The notes below the pieces were generated by a model. It saw only the letters and a program-made list of their open reading frames with translations. It was not told the origin of the DNA and made no database searches. Of a DNA stretch of 64,000 nt, positions 26,904-36,939 are shown one piece after another. The stretch covers positions 124,001-188,000 of the forward strand of contig JAJGRE010000001.1 of assembly GCA_021083345.1 (NCBI GenBank), in the 5' to 3' direction. The stretch's first letter is position 1. Every line of letters starts with the position of its first letter. The stretch comes from Calditrichales bacterium MX18-03. Its GTDB lineage: Bacteria > Bacillota > Clostridia > Lutisporales > Lutisporaceae. The position numbers and the translations under genes are program-made.

Positions 26904-27536
26904 ATGTTGAATAATTTGAATGACATCGCAAGAAGGCATCTGGCACAAAACCTCTGGGTATATACCATTATTCTATTCATGTTCATTGTGGGTGTCAGCC
27001 TTGGCGCCCTGACCGTCAATACGTTAGATGACGCCACGCGGGAAGACGCCAAGACCTATATCGAAGGTTTTCTCAACATAGCGGCCAATAATGAAATCAG
27101 CCAATCCAGCATACTGAGACAATCCATCAAGTTCAACCTGTATTTTTCCGTGCTGGTTCTTTTCAGCGGCCTATTCTATCTGGGCGTCGTACTGGTACCA
27201 GTACTTGCCGCCTTCAGAGGCTATTGCATCGGCTTTACCGTTGCCTTTCTGACCCAAAGCATGGGCAGCAACGGCTTTTACCTTGCATTGGCGTCGGTAC
27301 TACCCCAAAATCTCATCTACGTACCGGTCATCATCATCCTCTGCGCCTGTGCCCTTAACCAGGCTTTTTCGATTTTCAGGAACAAGTATTTCCGGAAATA
27401 CAGCGGTATACCTGGTCAGATATCCGCATATATCATTTCCATTGCCATCCTCTTTGTTCTTTTTGTGGCCGGAAGCATTGTGGAGTCATATATCACATCC
27501 ACCGTCATCAAGTTGATCACACCCTACCTGATTTAA
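26904..27536 (+). CDS. spoIIM: Stage II sporulation protein M
   Basis: A 210-residue polytopic membrane protein of the SpoIID-SpoIIM-SpoIIP machine that thins septal peptidoglycan and drives engulfment. It has about five hydrophobic segments and the motifs GVSLGALTVN and VPVLAAFRGYCIGFTVAFL. GAAGGGAGTG precedes the ATG. Confidence 0.95.
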   Translation: MLNNLNDIARRHLAQNLWVYTIILFMFIVGVSLGALTVNTLDDATREDAKTYIEGFLNIAANNEISQSSILRQSIKFNLYFSVLVLFSGLFYLGVVLVPVLAAFRGYCIGFTVAFLTQSMGSNGFYLALASVLPQNLIYVPVIIILCACALNQAFSIFRNKYFRKYSGIPGQISAYIISIAILFVLFVAGSIVESYITSTVIKLITPYLI

Positions 27537-27593
27537 TCTCTGCTGTAGTCTTGTAACATGATGATTACCGTATTACGATTTCAGGAGGTTGCT

Positions 27594-27815
27594 ATGCTGC
27601 GGTTAACTTGGCTCCAGCTTTTTATCAGAATTTTTTTTCTGCTGTTGATAATTCTGTTTATAATGCCAATACTAATCGATGACTGGTTTTTTTATCTGGG
27701 CGATAACCTTTTTCCCCGTGGAAATGCCGTTCTGGTTTACAAAAACTACACGGCTGAAAGCTGCTTTTGGATTGAATTCGCTGGAAGCATAAGAAAGCTC
27801 ATTTTATTTATGTAA
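27594..27815 (+). CDS. YqzK-like (DUF4227) single-pass membrane protein
   Basis: A 73-residue protein with one N-terminal hydrophobic helix (about 6-28) and a short tail with RGNAVLVYKN that resembles the DUF4227/YqzK pattern. In B. subtilis yqzK also lies directly before xerD. CAGGAGGTTGCT sets the ATG at 27594. Function unknown. Confidence 0.65.
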   Translation: MLRLTWLQLFIRIFFLLLIILFIMPILIDDWFFYLGDNLFPRGNAVLVYKNYTAESCFWIEFAGSIRKLILFM

Positions 27816-27914
27816 ATTTTTCAATTATTGGAGGATTTTCAAAGTATTTGTTGAATATTTAAAACAGTCGTCGTGCTGAAGATAATGGATATTCAGGAAA
27901 AGGGGATATGGCTC

Positions 27915-28796
27915 ATGAACTATATAGACGCATTCTTAAACTATCTGAGCAGTGAGAAGGAATTATCCGTAAACACTTTAGAGTCTTACAAGCGGGATAT
28001 CCGCCAGCTTGATGGCTATCTCAAGGATCTCAACCTCTCTTTGGAGAAGGTTACCAAAACTATCATCATTACCTATTTGATCTACCTGCAGAAAATTGGC
28101 AAGGCAACCTCTACCATTTCGAGGAATCTGGCTTCAATCCGTTGCTTTTATCAGTTCATGCTTCATGCCAGATATATGGACAACGACCCATCCACCAACC
28201 TGGAATCGCCAAAGGTGGAGAAGAAGCTGCCTTCCGTCCTGACCAAGAAAGAAGTGGAACAGCTCCTTGAGCAGCCGGCTCCTTTCGATGCAAAAGGTTC
28301 CAGGGATAAAGCCATGCTGGAGTTGTTGTATGCGACAGGAATCCGAGTATCCGAACTTGTTTCCCTCAGTCTGGGGGATATTGACACCAATAACGGCATG
28401 ATCTTATGTAAAAGCAGTGATTCCAAGATGCGGTCCATCCCAATCGGAAACATCGCGCTGAAGTACCTGCGCCTGTATATAAACGATTTCCGCAAGAAGC
28501 TCAGCCCCAGCCCTGAAGATTCATCCCTGTTCCTCAATTTTCACGGCAAAAAGATGACGCGGCAAGGCTTCTGGAAAATTATCAAATATTACACCAGCAA
28601 GGCCAAGATCAGCAAGACCATTACGCCCCATACCCTGAGGCACTCCTTTGCCGTCCATCTGATAGAGAACGGCGCCGACTTGCAGGTCATTCAGGAAATG
28701 CTGGGGCACTCCGATATATCCACCACACAGATTTACAGTAAAATGAACAAAAACAAGGTAAAGGAAGTATACAGCAAGACACATCCAAGGGCTTAG
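27915..28796 (+). CDS. xerD: Tyrosine recombinase XerD
   Basis: Site-specific recombinase that resolves chromosome dimers at dif. 293 residues with an N-terminal SAM-like domain (1-85). The catalytic set is visible: Arg in ATGIRVSEL, HTLRHSFAVHL (His-x-x-Arg), LGHSDISTTQIYSKM (His and nucleophile Tyr). Start at 27915 after AAAAGGGG. The genomic position before deoB identifies it as the housekeeping copy. Confidence 0.94.
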   Translation: MNYIDAFLNYLSSEKELSVNTLESYKRDIRQLDGYLKDLNLSLEKVTKTIIITYLIYLQKIGKATSTISRNLASIRCFYQFMLHARYMDNDPSTNLESPKVEKKLPSVLTKKEVEQLLEQPAPFDAKGSRDKAMLELLYATGIRVSELVSLSLGDIDTNNGMILCKSSDSKMRSIPIGNIALKYLRLYINDFRKKLSPSPEDSSLFLNFHGKKMTRQGFWKIIKYYTSKAKISKTITPHTLRHSFAVHLIENGADLQVIQEMLGHSDISTTQIYSKMNKNKVKEVYSKTHPRA

Positions 28797-28898
28797 AGCC
28801 CTTTTTCACTTTAAAGGCTTTCAATTTATGGATTTTCTACATATTAAAATAACAGGTTTTTATGTATAATATACTGGATGAAAAATAGGAGGTTAAAT

Positions 28899-30074
28899 AT
28901 GATTGATCGTGTGATTCTTATCGTTATGGACAGCGTCGGTGCCGGTGAGCTGCCGGATGCAGACCTGTATGGGGACAAGGGCAGCAACACCCTGGGAAAC
29001 ATCATGAGGCAGTCTGAAGGGGTAGTGCTGAAGAACCTGGCGATGCTTGGCCTGGGCAATATAGACAGCCGCTTGAATATTGAAAAGCACCCGGATCCCG
29101 CAGGCAGCTACGGAAAGGCTGCAGAGGTTTCTCCAGGAAAGGATACAACCACAGGCCATTGGGAGATCGCCGGCATCAAGCTGCAACAGGCCTTCCCCAC
29201 TTTCCCCCAGGGCTTCCCGGCGGAGCTGGTAGAAGCCTTTGAGCAGGCCATCGGAACAAAAACCATCGGCAACGAGGTTGCCTCCGGAACCGAAATCATA
29301 TCCCGGCTTGGCGATTTGCATACGGCAACCGGTTATCCCATCATCTACACCTCGGCGGACAGCGTTTTTCAGATTGCTGCCCATGAAGAGGTCATCTCCT
29401 TGGAAAAGCAGTATGAGATCTGTGCCGCCGCCAGAAAGCTCCTGACGGGGAAATTTGCCGTAGGCCGTGTGATTGCCAGACCCTTTACCGGCAAAAGCGG
29501 AAGCTATGTAAGAACTGCCAACCGCAGGGATTTCTCTCTCAAGCCTGTCGGCACTACCATGCTGGATGTTATCAAGGATAACGGACGCCATGTCATGGCA
29601 GTGGGCAAGATCGAGGATATCTTTACAGGCGTTGGCATTACCGAAGCAGTGCACACAAAGAGCAACATGGATGGCGTGGAGCAAACATTGGCATACCTGA
29701 AGCAGGATAAAAAAGGGCTCGTTTTCTCCAATTTGGTGGATTTTGACATGCTGTACGGACATCGCAACGATGTGCAGGGGTATGCCAATGCGCTGCAGGA
29801 ATTCGACAACCGCATTCCTGAGCTTCTGGAAGCCATGAAGGACAGCGATGTGCTGTTGATTACCGCCGATCACGGCTGTGATCCCACGACGTCCAGCACC
29901 GATCATTCAAGAGAATATATTCCCATTCTGGTCTGCGGCAAGCATATCCGAAAGGGCATCGATCTTGGAATTCGGAGTAGCTTCTGCGATATCGGCGCCA
30001 CCGTACTGGACTTGCTGGACCTGCCCATCGGGATAGAAGGAACTTCCTTCAAGAAGGAAATTCTCAGTCAGTAG
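28899..30074 (+). CDS. deoB: Phosphopentomutase
   Basis: Interconverts ribose/deoxyribose 1- and 5-phosphates. Alkaline-phosphatase-like fold of 391 residues with MDSVGAGELPDA (metal Asp), GKDTTTGHWEIAG (catalytic Thr), and ADHGCDPTTSSTDHSREY. AGGAGGTTAAAT precedes the ATG. It opens a nucleoside salvage run with two phosphorylases and pdp. Confidence 0.97.
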   Translation: MIDRVILIVMDSVGAGELPDADLYGDKGSNTLGNIMRQSEGVVLKNLAMLGLGNIDSRLNIEKHPDPAGSYGKAAEVSPGKDTTTGHWEIAGIKLQQAFPTFPQGFPAELVEAFEQAIGTKTIGNEVASGTEIISRLGDLHTATGYPIIYTSADSVFQIAAHEEVISLEKQYEICAAARKLLTGKFAVGRVIARPFTGKSGSYVRTANRRDFSLKPVGTTMLDVIKDNGRHVMAVGKIEDIFTGVGITEAVHTKSNMDGVEQTLAYLKQDKKGLVFSNLVDFDMLYGHRNDVQGYANALQEFDNRIPELLEAMKDSDVLLITADHGCDPTTSSTDHSREYIPILVCGKHIRKGIDLGIRSSFCDIGATVLDLLDLPIGIEGTSFKKEILSQ

Positions 30075-30095
30075 CAAAATGAAAGGAGCATCCAT

Positions 30096-30920
30096 ATGGA
30101 AAATAATCTGATGAAAAAAATAGACGAAGCAAGGGCTTATCTTGCAGATAAGCTGGGTTACACGCCGGAGATCGGCCTAATCCTCGGTTCCGGCCTGGGA
30201 GAATTGGGAGAAGAGGTAGAGGACAAGGTCTATATCAGTTACGGAGATATTCCTAACTTTCCGGTTTCCACAGTAGAGGGGCACAAAGGCCGCTTCGTTT
30301 TCGGCACCCTGATGGGCCGGAAGGTAGCGGTCATGCAAGGCCGCTTCCATTTCTACGAAGGCTATAAGATGCAGGAGGTTGTCTTTCCGATCTGGGTCAT
30401 GAAAGCTCTTGGAATCGGCAAGCTGATCGTCACCAATGCAGCAGGGGGAATCAATACGGGTTTTGTACCGGGGGACCTGATGATCATTAAGGATCATATC
30501 AACTACACAAACCTGAATCCGCTGATCGGTCCCAACAATGAAGCTTTCGGCCCCAGATTCCCCGACATGTCCGCTGCTTATTCCAGGGAGATGATCCAGA
30601 TCATCAAGGATAGTGCCGCTGCTCTAGAGCTGAAGCTTCAGGAAGGCGTATATGTCCTGTTGACCGGACCCAGCTATGAGACCCCCGCCGAAATAAAGGC
30701 GCTTCGCATATTGGGAGCAGATGCCGTGGGTATGTCCACTGTACCGGAAGTGGTAACAGCCAATCACTGCGGTATGGCAGTAGCTGGCATATCCTGCATT
30801 ACCAATATGGCTGCCGGTATACTGGATCAGCCGCTTGATCACAATGAGGTCATGGAAACAGCCGAGAAAGTCAAGGTACGGTTCTCCAGCCTGATCAAGA
30901 CTGTTGTCGGCAGACTATAA
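30096..30920 (+). CDS. punA: Purine nucleoside phosphorylase I
   Basis: Cleaves purine nucleosides with phosphate to base and (deoxy)ribose 1-phosphate. 274 residues, trimeric PNP class. Motifs: LGSGLGEL (phosphate), VEGHKGRFVFG, MQGRFHFYEGY, TNAAGGIN, and VGMSTVPEVVTANHCG with the base-contact region. AAAGGAGC precedes the ATG. Confidence 0.96.
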   Translation: MENNLMKKIDEARAYLADKLGYTPEIGLILGSGLGELGEEVEDKVYISYGDIPNFPVSTVEGHKGRFVFGTLMGRKVAVMQGRFHFYEGYKMQEVVFPIWVMKALGIGKLIVTNAAGGINTGFVPGDLMIIKDHINYTNLNPLIGPNNEAFGPRFPDMSAAYSREMIQIIKDSAAALELKLQEGVYVLLTGPSYETPAEIKALRILGADAVGMSTVPEVVTANHCGMAVAGISCITNMAAGILDQPLDHNEVMETAEKVKVRFSSLIKTVVGRL

Positions 30921-30939
30921 TAGGGCAGGAGGTAAGGAA

Positions 30940-31779
30940 ATGGATCAGACAAACCGATTGCGGGAAAGGATATCAGCCGCAACACATTACATAGAAAGCA
31001 AAATCGACTTCAAACCGGAGATCGGCATTATACTGGGCACCGGCCTGGGTTCTCTGGCAGATTTTATCGAAGACCCTGTGACCATCGATTATACCGACAT
31101 CCCCGAGTTTCCTGTCTCAACTGTTTTCGGCCATGCCGGCAGGCTGCTGCTGGGTACGCTGGAGGGCAGGAAAGTCGTTGCCATGCAAGGCCGCTTCCAT
31201 TACTATGAAGGTTATTCCATGCAGGAAATCACCATTCCGGTCAGGGTCATGAAGCAACTGGGCATCAAGCTGCTGGTTGCCAGCAATGCCTGCGGCGGTC
31301 TGAACCCGTCTTTTAAAGCGGGTGACATCATGATCATAACGGACCACATGAACTTCATGGGTTCCAATCCGCTGCTGGGTCCCAACCTGAATGAGTTCGG
31401 TCCCAGGTTCCCCGACATGTCGGAGATATACGACAAATCACTGGTCAGGCAGCTGGAATTGGCTGCACAAACCCTGGGGATACACGTTCAGAAAGGGGTC
31501 TACAGTGCCGTCAGCGGTCCCAACTATGCCACCAAGGCCGAGCTCGGCATGTTGATCCGCCTGGGTTCCGATACCATAGGAATGTCCACTGTCCCCGAAG
31601 CCATCGTGGCGAAGCACTGCGGCTTAAAGGTAGCCGGCGTTTCCTGCATCACGGATATGGCGATTCCGGACAGCATGACCGCCCCCAGCCATGAGGAGAT
31701 CGTTAAAGTAGCCGAATCGGTGAAGCCGAATTTCGTCAAGCTGGTCAAGGAATTTGTCAAAGAGGTGTTGCTGTCATGA
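30940..31779 (+). CDS. Second purine nucleoside phosphorylase
   Basis: A 279-residue tandem paralogue of the preceding gene. It keeps [32 protein letters not shown] and [16 protein letters not shown], but has SNACGGLN in place of TNAAGGIN and ITDMAIPDS where the first copy has ITNMAAGIL. These base-pocket differences suggest a different purine preference. CAGGAGGTAAGG sets the ATG at 30940; it overlaps pdp by 4 bases. Confidence 0.94.
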   Translation: MDQTNRLRERISAATHYIESKIDFKPEIGIILGTGLGSLADFIEDPVTIDYTDIPEFPVSTVFGHAGRLLLGTLEGRKVVAMQGRFHYYEGYSMQEITIPVRVMKQLGIKLLVASNACGGLNPSFKAGDIMIITDHMNFMGSNPLLGPNLNEFGPRFPDMSEIYDKSLVRQLELAAQTLGIHVQKGVYSAVSGPNYATKAELGMLIRLGSDTIGMSTVPEAIVAKHCGLKVAGVSCITDMAIPDSMTAPSHEEIVKVAESVKPNFVKLVKEFVKEVLLS

Positions 31780-33101
31780 GAATGTACGACATTATTATCC
31801 GGAAGAGAAACGGGCATGAATTGACAAAAGAAGAAATCGATTTTTTCATAAAGGGTTATACCGACGGAACCATACCGGATTATCAGGCATCCGCCCTGCT
31901 GATGGCCATATACTTCAGAGGCATGAACAAGCGGGAAACAGCTGACCTGACCATGGCGATGGTGAACTCCGGTTCCAAAATGGACCTTTCCGCCATTGAT
32001 GGCGTAAAGGTCGACAAGCATAGCACCGGCGGCGTGGGCGATAAAACCACGCTGGTACTGGCGCCCCTGGTAGCATCGGCCGGCGTGCCGGTTGCAAAGA
32101 TGTCGGGCAGAGGTCTGGGGCATACCGGAGGGACCCTGGATAAGCTGGAGTCCATAGACGGCTTCCAGGTCCAGATCTCCATGGCGCAATTCATCCAGAA
32201 TGTCAACCGGCATAAAATCGCTGTGGTAGGGCAGACCGGCGACCTGGCTCCGGCAGACAAGAAACTATATGCCCTTCGGGATGTTACAGGTACCGTTGAC
32301 AATATTTCCCTGATTGCCAGCAGTGTCATGAGCAAGAAGCTGGCGGCCGGCGCCGACGCCATCGTGCTGGATGTGAAGGTGGGCAGCGGCGCTTTTATGA
32401 AAGGCACGGAGGACGCCTTCCTGCTGGCACAGGAAATGGTGGATATCGGAACCAATCTGGGACGTAATGTCGTGGCTTTGATTACCGAAATGAATGAACC
32501 TTTAGGCTATGCCGTCGGCAATGCCCTGGAGGTAAAGGAAGCCATCGACACGCTGAAAGGAAAAGGCCCGGAAGACTTCATGCAGCTCTGTATTGAGCTT
32601 GGTGCCGTCATGCTGGTACTGGGCGGCAAGGCAAAGGATTATGATGCTGCCAGACAGATCCTTCAGGCGAATATCAAATCCGGTGCCGCACTGGCCAAGC
32701 TGATAGAAATGATCGAAGCACAGCAAGGGAACGGCGTCCAGATCCGCAATCCTGAAATGCTGCCCAAAGCTGAGCATATGATAGAAGTCAGGGCCCAGGC
32801 AAGTGGATATGTCAGTAGCATTGATGCGGAAGGCATCGGCATTGCAGCCCTGCTTCTTGGCGCTGGAAGAGAGACAAAAGAATCAGCCATAGATTATGCA
32901 GTTGGCATCGTGCTATCCAGGAAAGTCGGAGACCTGGTAGAAGAAGGCGACACACTGGCCTGGTTGCACGCCAATGATCTTTCCAGACTTGAGGAAAGCA
33001 GGGCCCGGCTGCTGCAGGCCTACACTTTGTCAGAAAGCAATCCAGCCAAACGGCCGCTTATTTTTGGAATGGTCGACAAAAACGGAATCACAAGATATTA
33101 G
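31776..33101 (+). CDS. pdp: Pyrimidine-nucleoside phosphorylase
   Basis: Phosphorolyses uridine, thymidine and related nucleosides. 441 residues with the family signature [16 protein letters not shown] (about residues 110-125) and [14 protein letters not shown] (phosphate site). The first ATG overlaps the previous stop (ATGA); an alternative ATG is 6 bases on. With deoB it channels nucleosides to pentose phosphates. Confidence 0.96.
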   Translation: MRMYDIIIRKRNGHELTKEEIDFFIKGYTDGTIPDYQASALLMAIYFRGMNKRETADLTMAMVNSGSKMDLSAIDGVKVDKHSTGGVGDKTTLVLAPLVASAGVPVAKMSGRGLGHTGGTLDKLESIDGFQVQISMAQFIQNVNRHKIAVVGQTGDLAPADKKLYALRDVTGTVDNISLIASSVMSKKLAAGADAIVLDVKVGSGAFMKGTEDAFLLAQEMVDIGTNLGRNVVALITEMNEPLGYAVGNALEVKEAIDTLKGKGPEDFMQLCIELGAVMLVLGGKAKDYDAARQILQANIKSGAALAKLIEMIEAQQGNGVQIRNPEMLPKAEHMIEVRAQASGYVSSIDAEGIGIAALLLGAGRETKESAIDYAVGIVLSRKVGDLVEEGDTLAWLHANDLSRLEESRARLLQAYTLSESNPAKRPLIFGMVDKNGITRY

Positions 33102-33107
33102 CAAACC

Positions 33108-33147
33108 ATAAGAGACTCTTAATATCGTTATATTTAGAGTCTCTTAT
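33108..33147 (+). terminator. Hairpin after pdp
   Basis: Perfect 12-bp inverted repeat ATAAGAGACTCT / AGAGTCTCTTAT with a 16-base A/T-rich loop. There is no T run, so termination is uncertain. Confidence 0.6.
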
Positions 33148-33156
33148 CGTTAGAAT

Positions 33157-33212
33157 AACAAATCCTCCCTTAGATAATAATAGTATTAAATTATGAGAAT
33201 GGGAGGATTGTT
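33157..33212 (+). promoter_or_regulatory. Hairpin that pairs with the dacF ribosome binding site
   Basis: AATCCTCCC at 33161-33169 is fully complementary to GGGAGGATT at 33201-33209, and pairing extends to TGTT with a one-base bulge. GGGAGG is the Shine-Dalgarno of dacF, whose ATG is at 33213. The loop is 31 bases. Confidence 0.7.
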
Positions 33213-34403
33213 ATGTTTCAACTGCTTTATACTTATAAATCCTGCAGCAAGCTGCTCTGTTTCCTGCTGTGCGCCGTATTGGCCGCCGGGCTGTTGATCG
33301 TTCCTGCCGCTGCAGACACCAGCATGGAGCTTAACTGCAGGGCAGCGGTGCTTATGGATGCGGGCACCGGAACCGTCCTGTATGAAAAGAACGCCCACGA
33401 AAAATTGCCTCCTGCCAGTGTGACCAAGATCATGACCATGCTTCTGATCATGGAAGCCGTCGACTCAGGGAAGATCACCCTTGAGGACAAAGTAACCATC
33501 AGCCCCCAGGCAGACAGCAGGCATAACGAAGGTACCATGCTTCTGTTGGATGCCGGAGAGGTCCGTACAGTGAAGGAACTTCTCACCGGTATCGCGGTAG
33601 AGTCTGCCAATGATGCCTGTGTGGCCATGGGGGAATATATCTCGGGAAGCGCTGAAGAATTCGTCAAGCTGATGAACAGCCGCGCCAAAGAACTGGGCAT
33701 GGTTGATACCAATTTCGTCAACACCAACGGCCTGCATATTGAAGGCCATGTGACCTCAGCCCACGATATCGCCGTCATGTCCAGGGAGCTGGTCAAGCAC
33801 GACAAGATATTTGAGTTTATATCCCAGTATATGATTACCGTCTATGTAGGCAAAAACAACAATGTCAAGCGGGATCTGGTCAACAAGAACAAGATGGTCC
33901 GCTTCTTCAGCGATGTGGACGGCATCAAGACCGGCTTTACAAAGGAAGCCATGTACTGTATCTCTGTATCGGCAAGAAGGAATAACCTAAGGCTGATCAG
34001 CGTCATACTGGGTGCACCCGATATCAATACCCGGACACGGGAAGCCCGTAAGCTGATTGATTACGGCTTCGCCAACTACAGCAGCCAGGTAATCGCAAAA
34101 AGGGGAGATGCCCTTCAGGAGGTGCCGGTATCCAAAGGCAGCAGTGATGTCGTCAGGGCTATAACCAACGAGAACATTACAGCCCTCGTCAATAAGGGTG
34201 AGGAAAAGAGTATCCGCAAAGAAGTGCATGTACCTGCGAAGCTGTTTGCCCCCTTGAAGAAAGGTGAAAAAATAGGCGAACTTATCGTATATAAAGGCGA
34301 TACCGAAGCAGGAAAATATCCGCTTGTCTGTGACCGGGATGTAAAAGGCTCCTCTTTCTTCAATAATGTAAAACGTGCATTTGATTTCTGGTTCGGAAAA
34401 TGA
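33213..34403 (+). CDS. dacF: D-alanyl-D-alanine carboxypeptidase, DacF-like
   Basis: A class C penicillin-binding protein that trims the terminal D-Ala from peptidoglycan stem peptides. It has a signal sequence (about 12-34), the active site PASVTK (Ser69, Lys72), SAN and KTGFTKEA motifs, a C-terminal beta domain and an amphipathic end (FFNNVKRAFDFWFGK) for membrane attachment. 396 residues. Position after the deo/pun genes matches B. subtilis dacF, which is forespore-expressed. Confidence 0.92.
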   Translation: MFQLLYTYKSCSKLLCFLLCAVLAAGLLIVPAAADTSMELNCRAAVLMDAGTGTVLYEKNAHEKLPPASVTKIMTMLLIMEAVDSGKITLEDKVTISPQADSRHNEGTMLLLDAGEVRTVKELLTGIAVESANDACVAMGEYISGSAEEFVKLMNSRAKELGMVDTNFVNTNGLHIEGHVTSAHDIAVMSRELVKHDKIFEFISQYMITVYVGKNNNVKRDLVNKNKMVRFFSDVDGIKTGFTKEAMYCISVSARRNNLRLISVILGAPDINTRTREARKLIDYGFANYSSQVIAKRGDALQEVPVSKGSSDVVRAITNENITALVNKGEEKSIRKEVHVPAKLFAPLKKGEKIGELIVYKGDTEAGKYPLVCDRDVKGSSFFNNVKRAFDFWFGK

Positions 34404-34407
34404 CAAT

Positions 34408-34437
34408 AAAAGCCCGGCAGCGCCGGGCTTTTATTTG
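34408..34437 (+). terminator. Terminator after dacF
   Basis: Stem AAAAGCCCGGC / GCCGGGCTTTT with a 3-base loop, followed by T-rich sequence. Confidence 0.93.
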
Positions 34438-34444
34438 TCATCTA

Positions 34445-34473
34445 TTGTATATGGCCTATAAATATATTAGAAT
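34445..34473 (+). promoter_or_regulatory. Sigma-A promoter of the M50 protease gene
   Basis: TTGTAT, 17 bases, TAGAAT, about 30 bases before the GTG at 34510. Confidence 0.6.
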
Positions 34474-34509
34474 AGATAAGAACAATATTATTGATAGAGG
34501 TATGAAAAC

Positions 34510-35193
34510 GTGCAGGATTTTTTGACCAGGCTTTTCTATAACCTGAATGCTGAATTTCAGTTTATATCGCTCTTGTATGCTTTGCCGGGCATCATTATCG
34601 GCCTTACCATCCATGAGTTTTCCCATGCCTATGCGGCATATCTGATGGGAGACAAGACCGCCAAACTGAACGGCAGACTGACCCTGAACCCTGTGGCCCA
34701 TTTTGATCTGCTGGGGTTCTTGTGTCTCATCGTTACAAGGAAGTTCGGCTGGGCAAAGCCCGTGCCCGTGAACGAGCTGAACTTCAGGAACAGAAAGTAC
34801 GGTATGCTTCTGGTGGCACTTGCCGGACCTTTATCCAATTTTATAACGGCTTTTGCCGTGATCTGTCTCTATTACTTTATGATGCTGCGGCAGAATGGCC
34901 AGGTGACAGCCTTTACTGAAATGCTGATCCTGGTCTATGCGGTCAATATCGGATTGGGCGTGTTCAACCTGCTGCCCATTCCCCCGCTGGACGGCTCAAA
35001 TGTGGTCAGTGCCTTCCTGAGCAACAGGCAGCGGATGCTATACCGCCAATACAGCCATTATTTCAACATTATCGCAATCGTTCTGATATTCAGCGGCGCC
35101 ATCCGTATTGTCCTTAACCCCATGTTCGAATTGATGAGCACCGCCATCAGCCGTTTTGCTTTATTATTATTTCAGCTAGGAGGTTCATTATGA
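34510..35193 (+). CDS. Site-2 protease family (M50) membrane metalloprotease
   Basis: A 227-residue intramembrane zinc protease with HEFSHAYAAYLMGD (HExxH equivalent with catalytic Glu), a second zinc ligand in LLPIPPLDGSNVV, and about five to six membrane helices. It is the YwhC/rhomboid-neighbour type without a PDZ domain. The GTG start lacks a strong ribosome binding site. The stop overlaps trpS by 4 bases. Confidence 0.92.
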   Translation: MQDFLTRLFYNLNAEFQFISLLYALPGIIIGLTIHEFSHAYAAYLMGDKTAKLNGRLTLNPVAHFDLLGFLCLIVTRKFGWAKPVPVNELNFRNRKYGMLLVALAGPLSNFITAFAVICLYYFMMLRQNGQVTAFTEMLILVYAVNIGLGVFNLLPIPPLDGSNVVSAFLSNRQRMLYRQYSHYFNIIAIVLIFSGAIRIVLNPMFELMSTAISRFALLLFQLGGSL

Positions 35194-36182
35194 CAAGAAA
35201 AAGGATCATGAGCGGCATGCGGCCGACAGGCAGCCTGCACCTGGGGAATTACTTCGGTGCTTTGGATAATTGGGTCAAGCTGCAGGATGAATATGAGTGC
35301 TTCTTTTCCATTGTGGACTGGCATGCCCTGACAACCGGTTATGAAGATACCGCCAGTCTCAAGGATCATATAATCGACATCGCCGTTGACTGGATCAGCG
35401 CAGGCTTGGATCCCGAACGCTCCACCATCTTTCTTCAGTCCAACATCAAGGAGATTGCAGAGCTGCACCTGCTGCTGTCCATGACCGTACCGCTGTCATG
35501 GCTGGAGCGTTGCCCCACCTACAAAGACCAGCTATTGCAGCTTCGAGAGAAAAACATCGCAACCTACGGGTTCTTGGGATATCCCAACCTGCAGGCAGCC
35601 GACATATTGGTTCACAAGGCCGATGTGGTACCTGTAGGCGAGGACCAGCTCCCCCATCTGGAGCTTTCAAGGGAAATCGCCCGGCGTTTCAATTACATCT
35701 ATGGCGAAACCTTTCCCGAGCCCCAGGCAAGATTGAACCAGATCAAGCTGCTGCCCGGCCTGGACGGACGCAAAATGAGCAAAAGCTATGAGAATACCAT
35801 TGCACTGTCCGATTCACCGGACAGCATCCGTGAAAAGGTACGGCAGATGATCACCGATCCGGAAAAAATCAGGAAAAACGATCCGGGTCATCCGGATATC
35901 TGCTCGGTCTACGCCTTCCACAAGGTTTTTTCCGAGCTGCAGCATGACGAGATCAGTGAGACCTGCAAAGCGGGAGGCTTTGGCTGTGTTCAATGCAAGA
36001 AAAACCTTGCCGAGAATATTGTCCATTTTATGGCGCCCATGTATGAAAGAAGGCAGGATCTGTTGAAGGACACCGGCCGTATTTACGAAATCCTGACCCA
36101 TGGAACACGTCATGCAAGGAAGATCGCACAAGACACCCTTGCGCAGGTCAGGGATAGAATGAATCTGCTTGAATTGGAGTAG
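35190..36182 (+). CDS. trpS: Tryptophanyl-tRNA synthetase
   Basis: Class I synthetase of 330 residues charging tRNA-Trp. The HIGH-type motif is HLGN (17-20) and the KMSKS motif is intact in GRKMSKSYEN (about residues 192-201). A CAGCTAGGAGG ribosome binding site lies inside the upstream gene. No T-box is present because there is no leader. Confidence 0.97.
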   Translation: MTRKRIMSGMRPTGSLHLGNYFGALDNWVKLQDEYECFFSIVDWHALTTGYEDTASLKDHIIDIAVDWISAGLDPERSTIFLQSNIKEIAELHLLLSMTVPLSWLERCPTYKDQLLQLREKNIATYGFLGYPNLQAADILVHKADVVPVGEDQLPHLELSREIARRFNYIYGETFPEPQARLNQIKLLPGLDGRKMSKSYENTIALSDSPDSIREKVRQMITDPEKIRKNDPGHPDICSVYAFHKVFSELQHDEISETCKAGGFGCVQCKKNLAENIVHFMAPMYERRQDLLKDTGRIYEILTHGTRHARKIAQDTLAQVRDRMNLLELE

Positions 36183-36187
36183 CGCCT

Positions 36188-36919
36188 ATGGCTATTAGCG
36201 TCAAACTGCAAGCCTTTGAGGGACCTTTGGACCTCCTGCTGCACCTCATTGATAAGGCAGAAGTCGATATTTACGACATTCCCATTGCCGAAATAACCGA
36301 TCAATACCTTCAGTACCTGCAGATGATGGAGATCCACGACCTGGAGTCCTCCAGCGAGTTTCTGGTCATGGCCGCAACACTGCTGGAAATCAAGTCTAAA
36401 ATGCTGCTTCCCAAGCCCAGGAAAGAGGAAAGCGGCATGGAGGCCATAGACCCCAGAGCGGAGCTGGTACAGAAGCTTCTGGAATACAAGAAGTACAAAG
36501 AGATTACTTCAGAGCTCAAGGACAAGCTGTGCATCTATGAAAAGGTCTTTTACAAGACGCCGGACCCAATAGAGGACTACATAACGGATGCGGCATCCAT
36601 CTCCAACGTCTCATTGGATGCATTGGTCATCAGCTTCAAGAACATCCTCTTGAAGCAGCAGTCCAAAAAAAGAAGCAGCTACCGCGAGATATACAGGGAA
36701 GTGGTCACAGTAGAAGACAAAATGCAGCTGATCGGCAAGCTTCTGATCAACAAACCTTCCTTTTTCTTCGATGATCTCTTTATGAACTGCTTCAACCGTT
36801 ATGAGGTTATCGTCACCTTTATGGCGGTATTGGAGCTGATCAAGCGAAAAAGCATTTTTGTAGAGCAGGATAGAAGCTTCACACGCATCCTGATCAAAAG
36901 AAGGGGAAAGGGCATTTAG
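36188..36919 (+). CDS. scpA: Segregation and condensation protein A
   Basis: Kleisin subunit of the SMC-ScpAB condensin. 243 residues with the N-terminal VKLQAFEGPLDLLLHLID motif and the C-terminal winged helix (TFMAVLELIKRKSIFVEQ). It overlaps scpB's frame region by adjacency and is co-transcribed with it. Confidence 0.96.
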   Translation: MAISVKLQAFEGPLDLLLHLIDKAEVDIYDIPIAEITDQYLQYLQMMEIHDLESSSEFLVMAATLLEIKSKMLLPKPRKEESGMEAIDPRAELVQKLLEYKKYKEITSELKDKLCIYEKVFYKTPDPIEDYITDAASISNVSLDALVISFKNILLKQQSKKRSSYREIYREVVTVEDKMQLIGKLLINKPSFFFDDLFMNCFNRYEVIVTFMAVLELIKRKSIFVEQDRSFTRILIKRRGKGI

Positions 36920-36939
36920 TGCACCAAGGGGGAAAGTGG

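Noticed and set aside
28893-29906. 337-codon minus-strand frame inside deoB
   Set aside because: deoB motifs are complete on the + strand; the reverse frame shows no recognisable protein.
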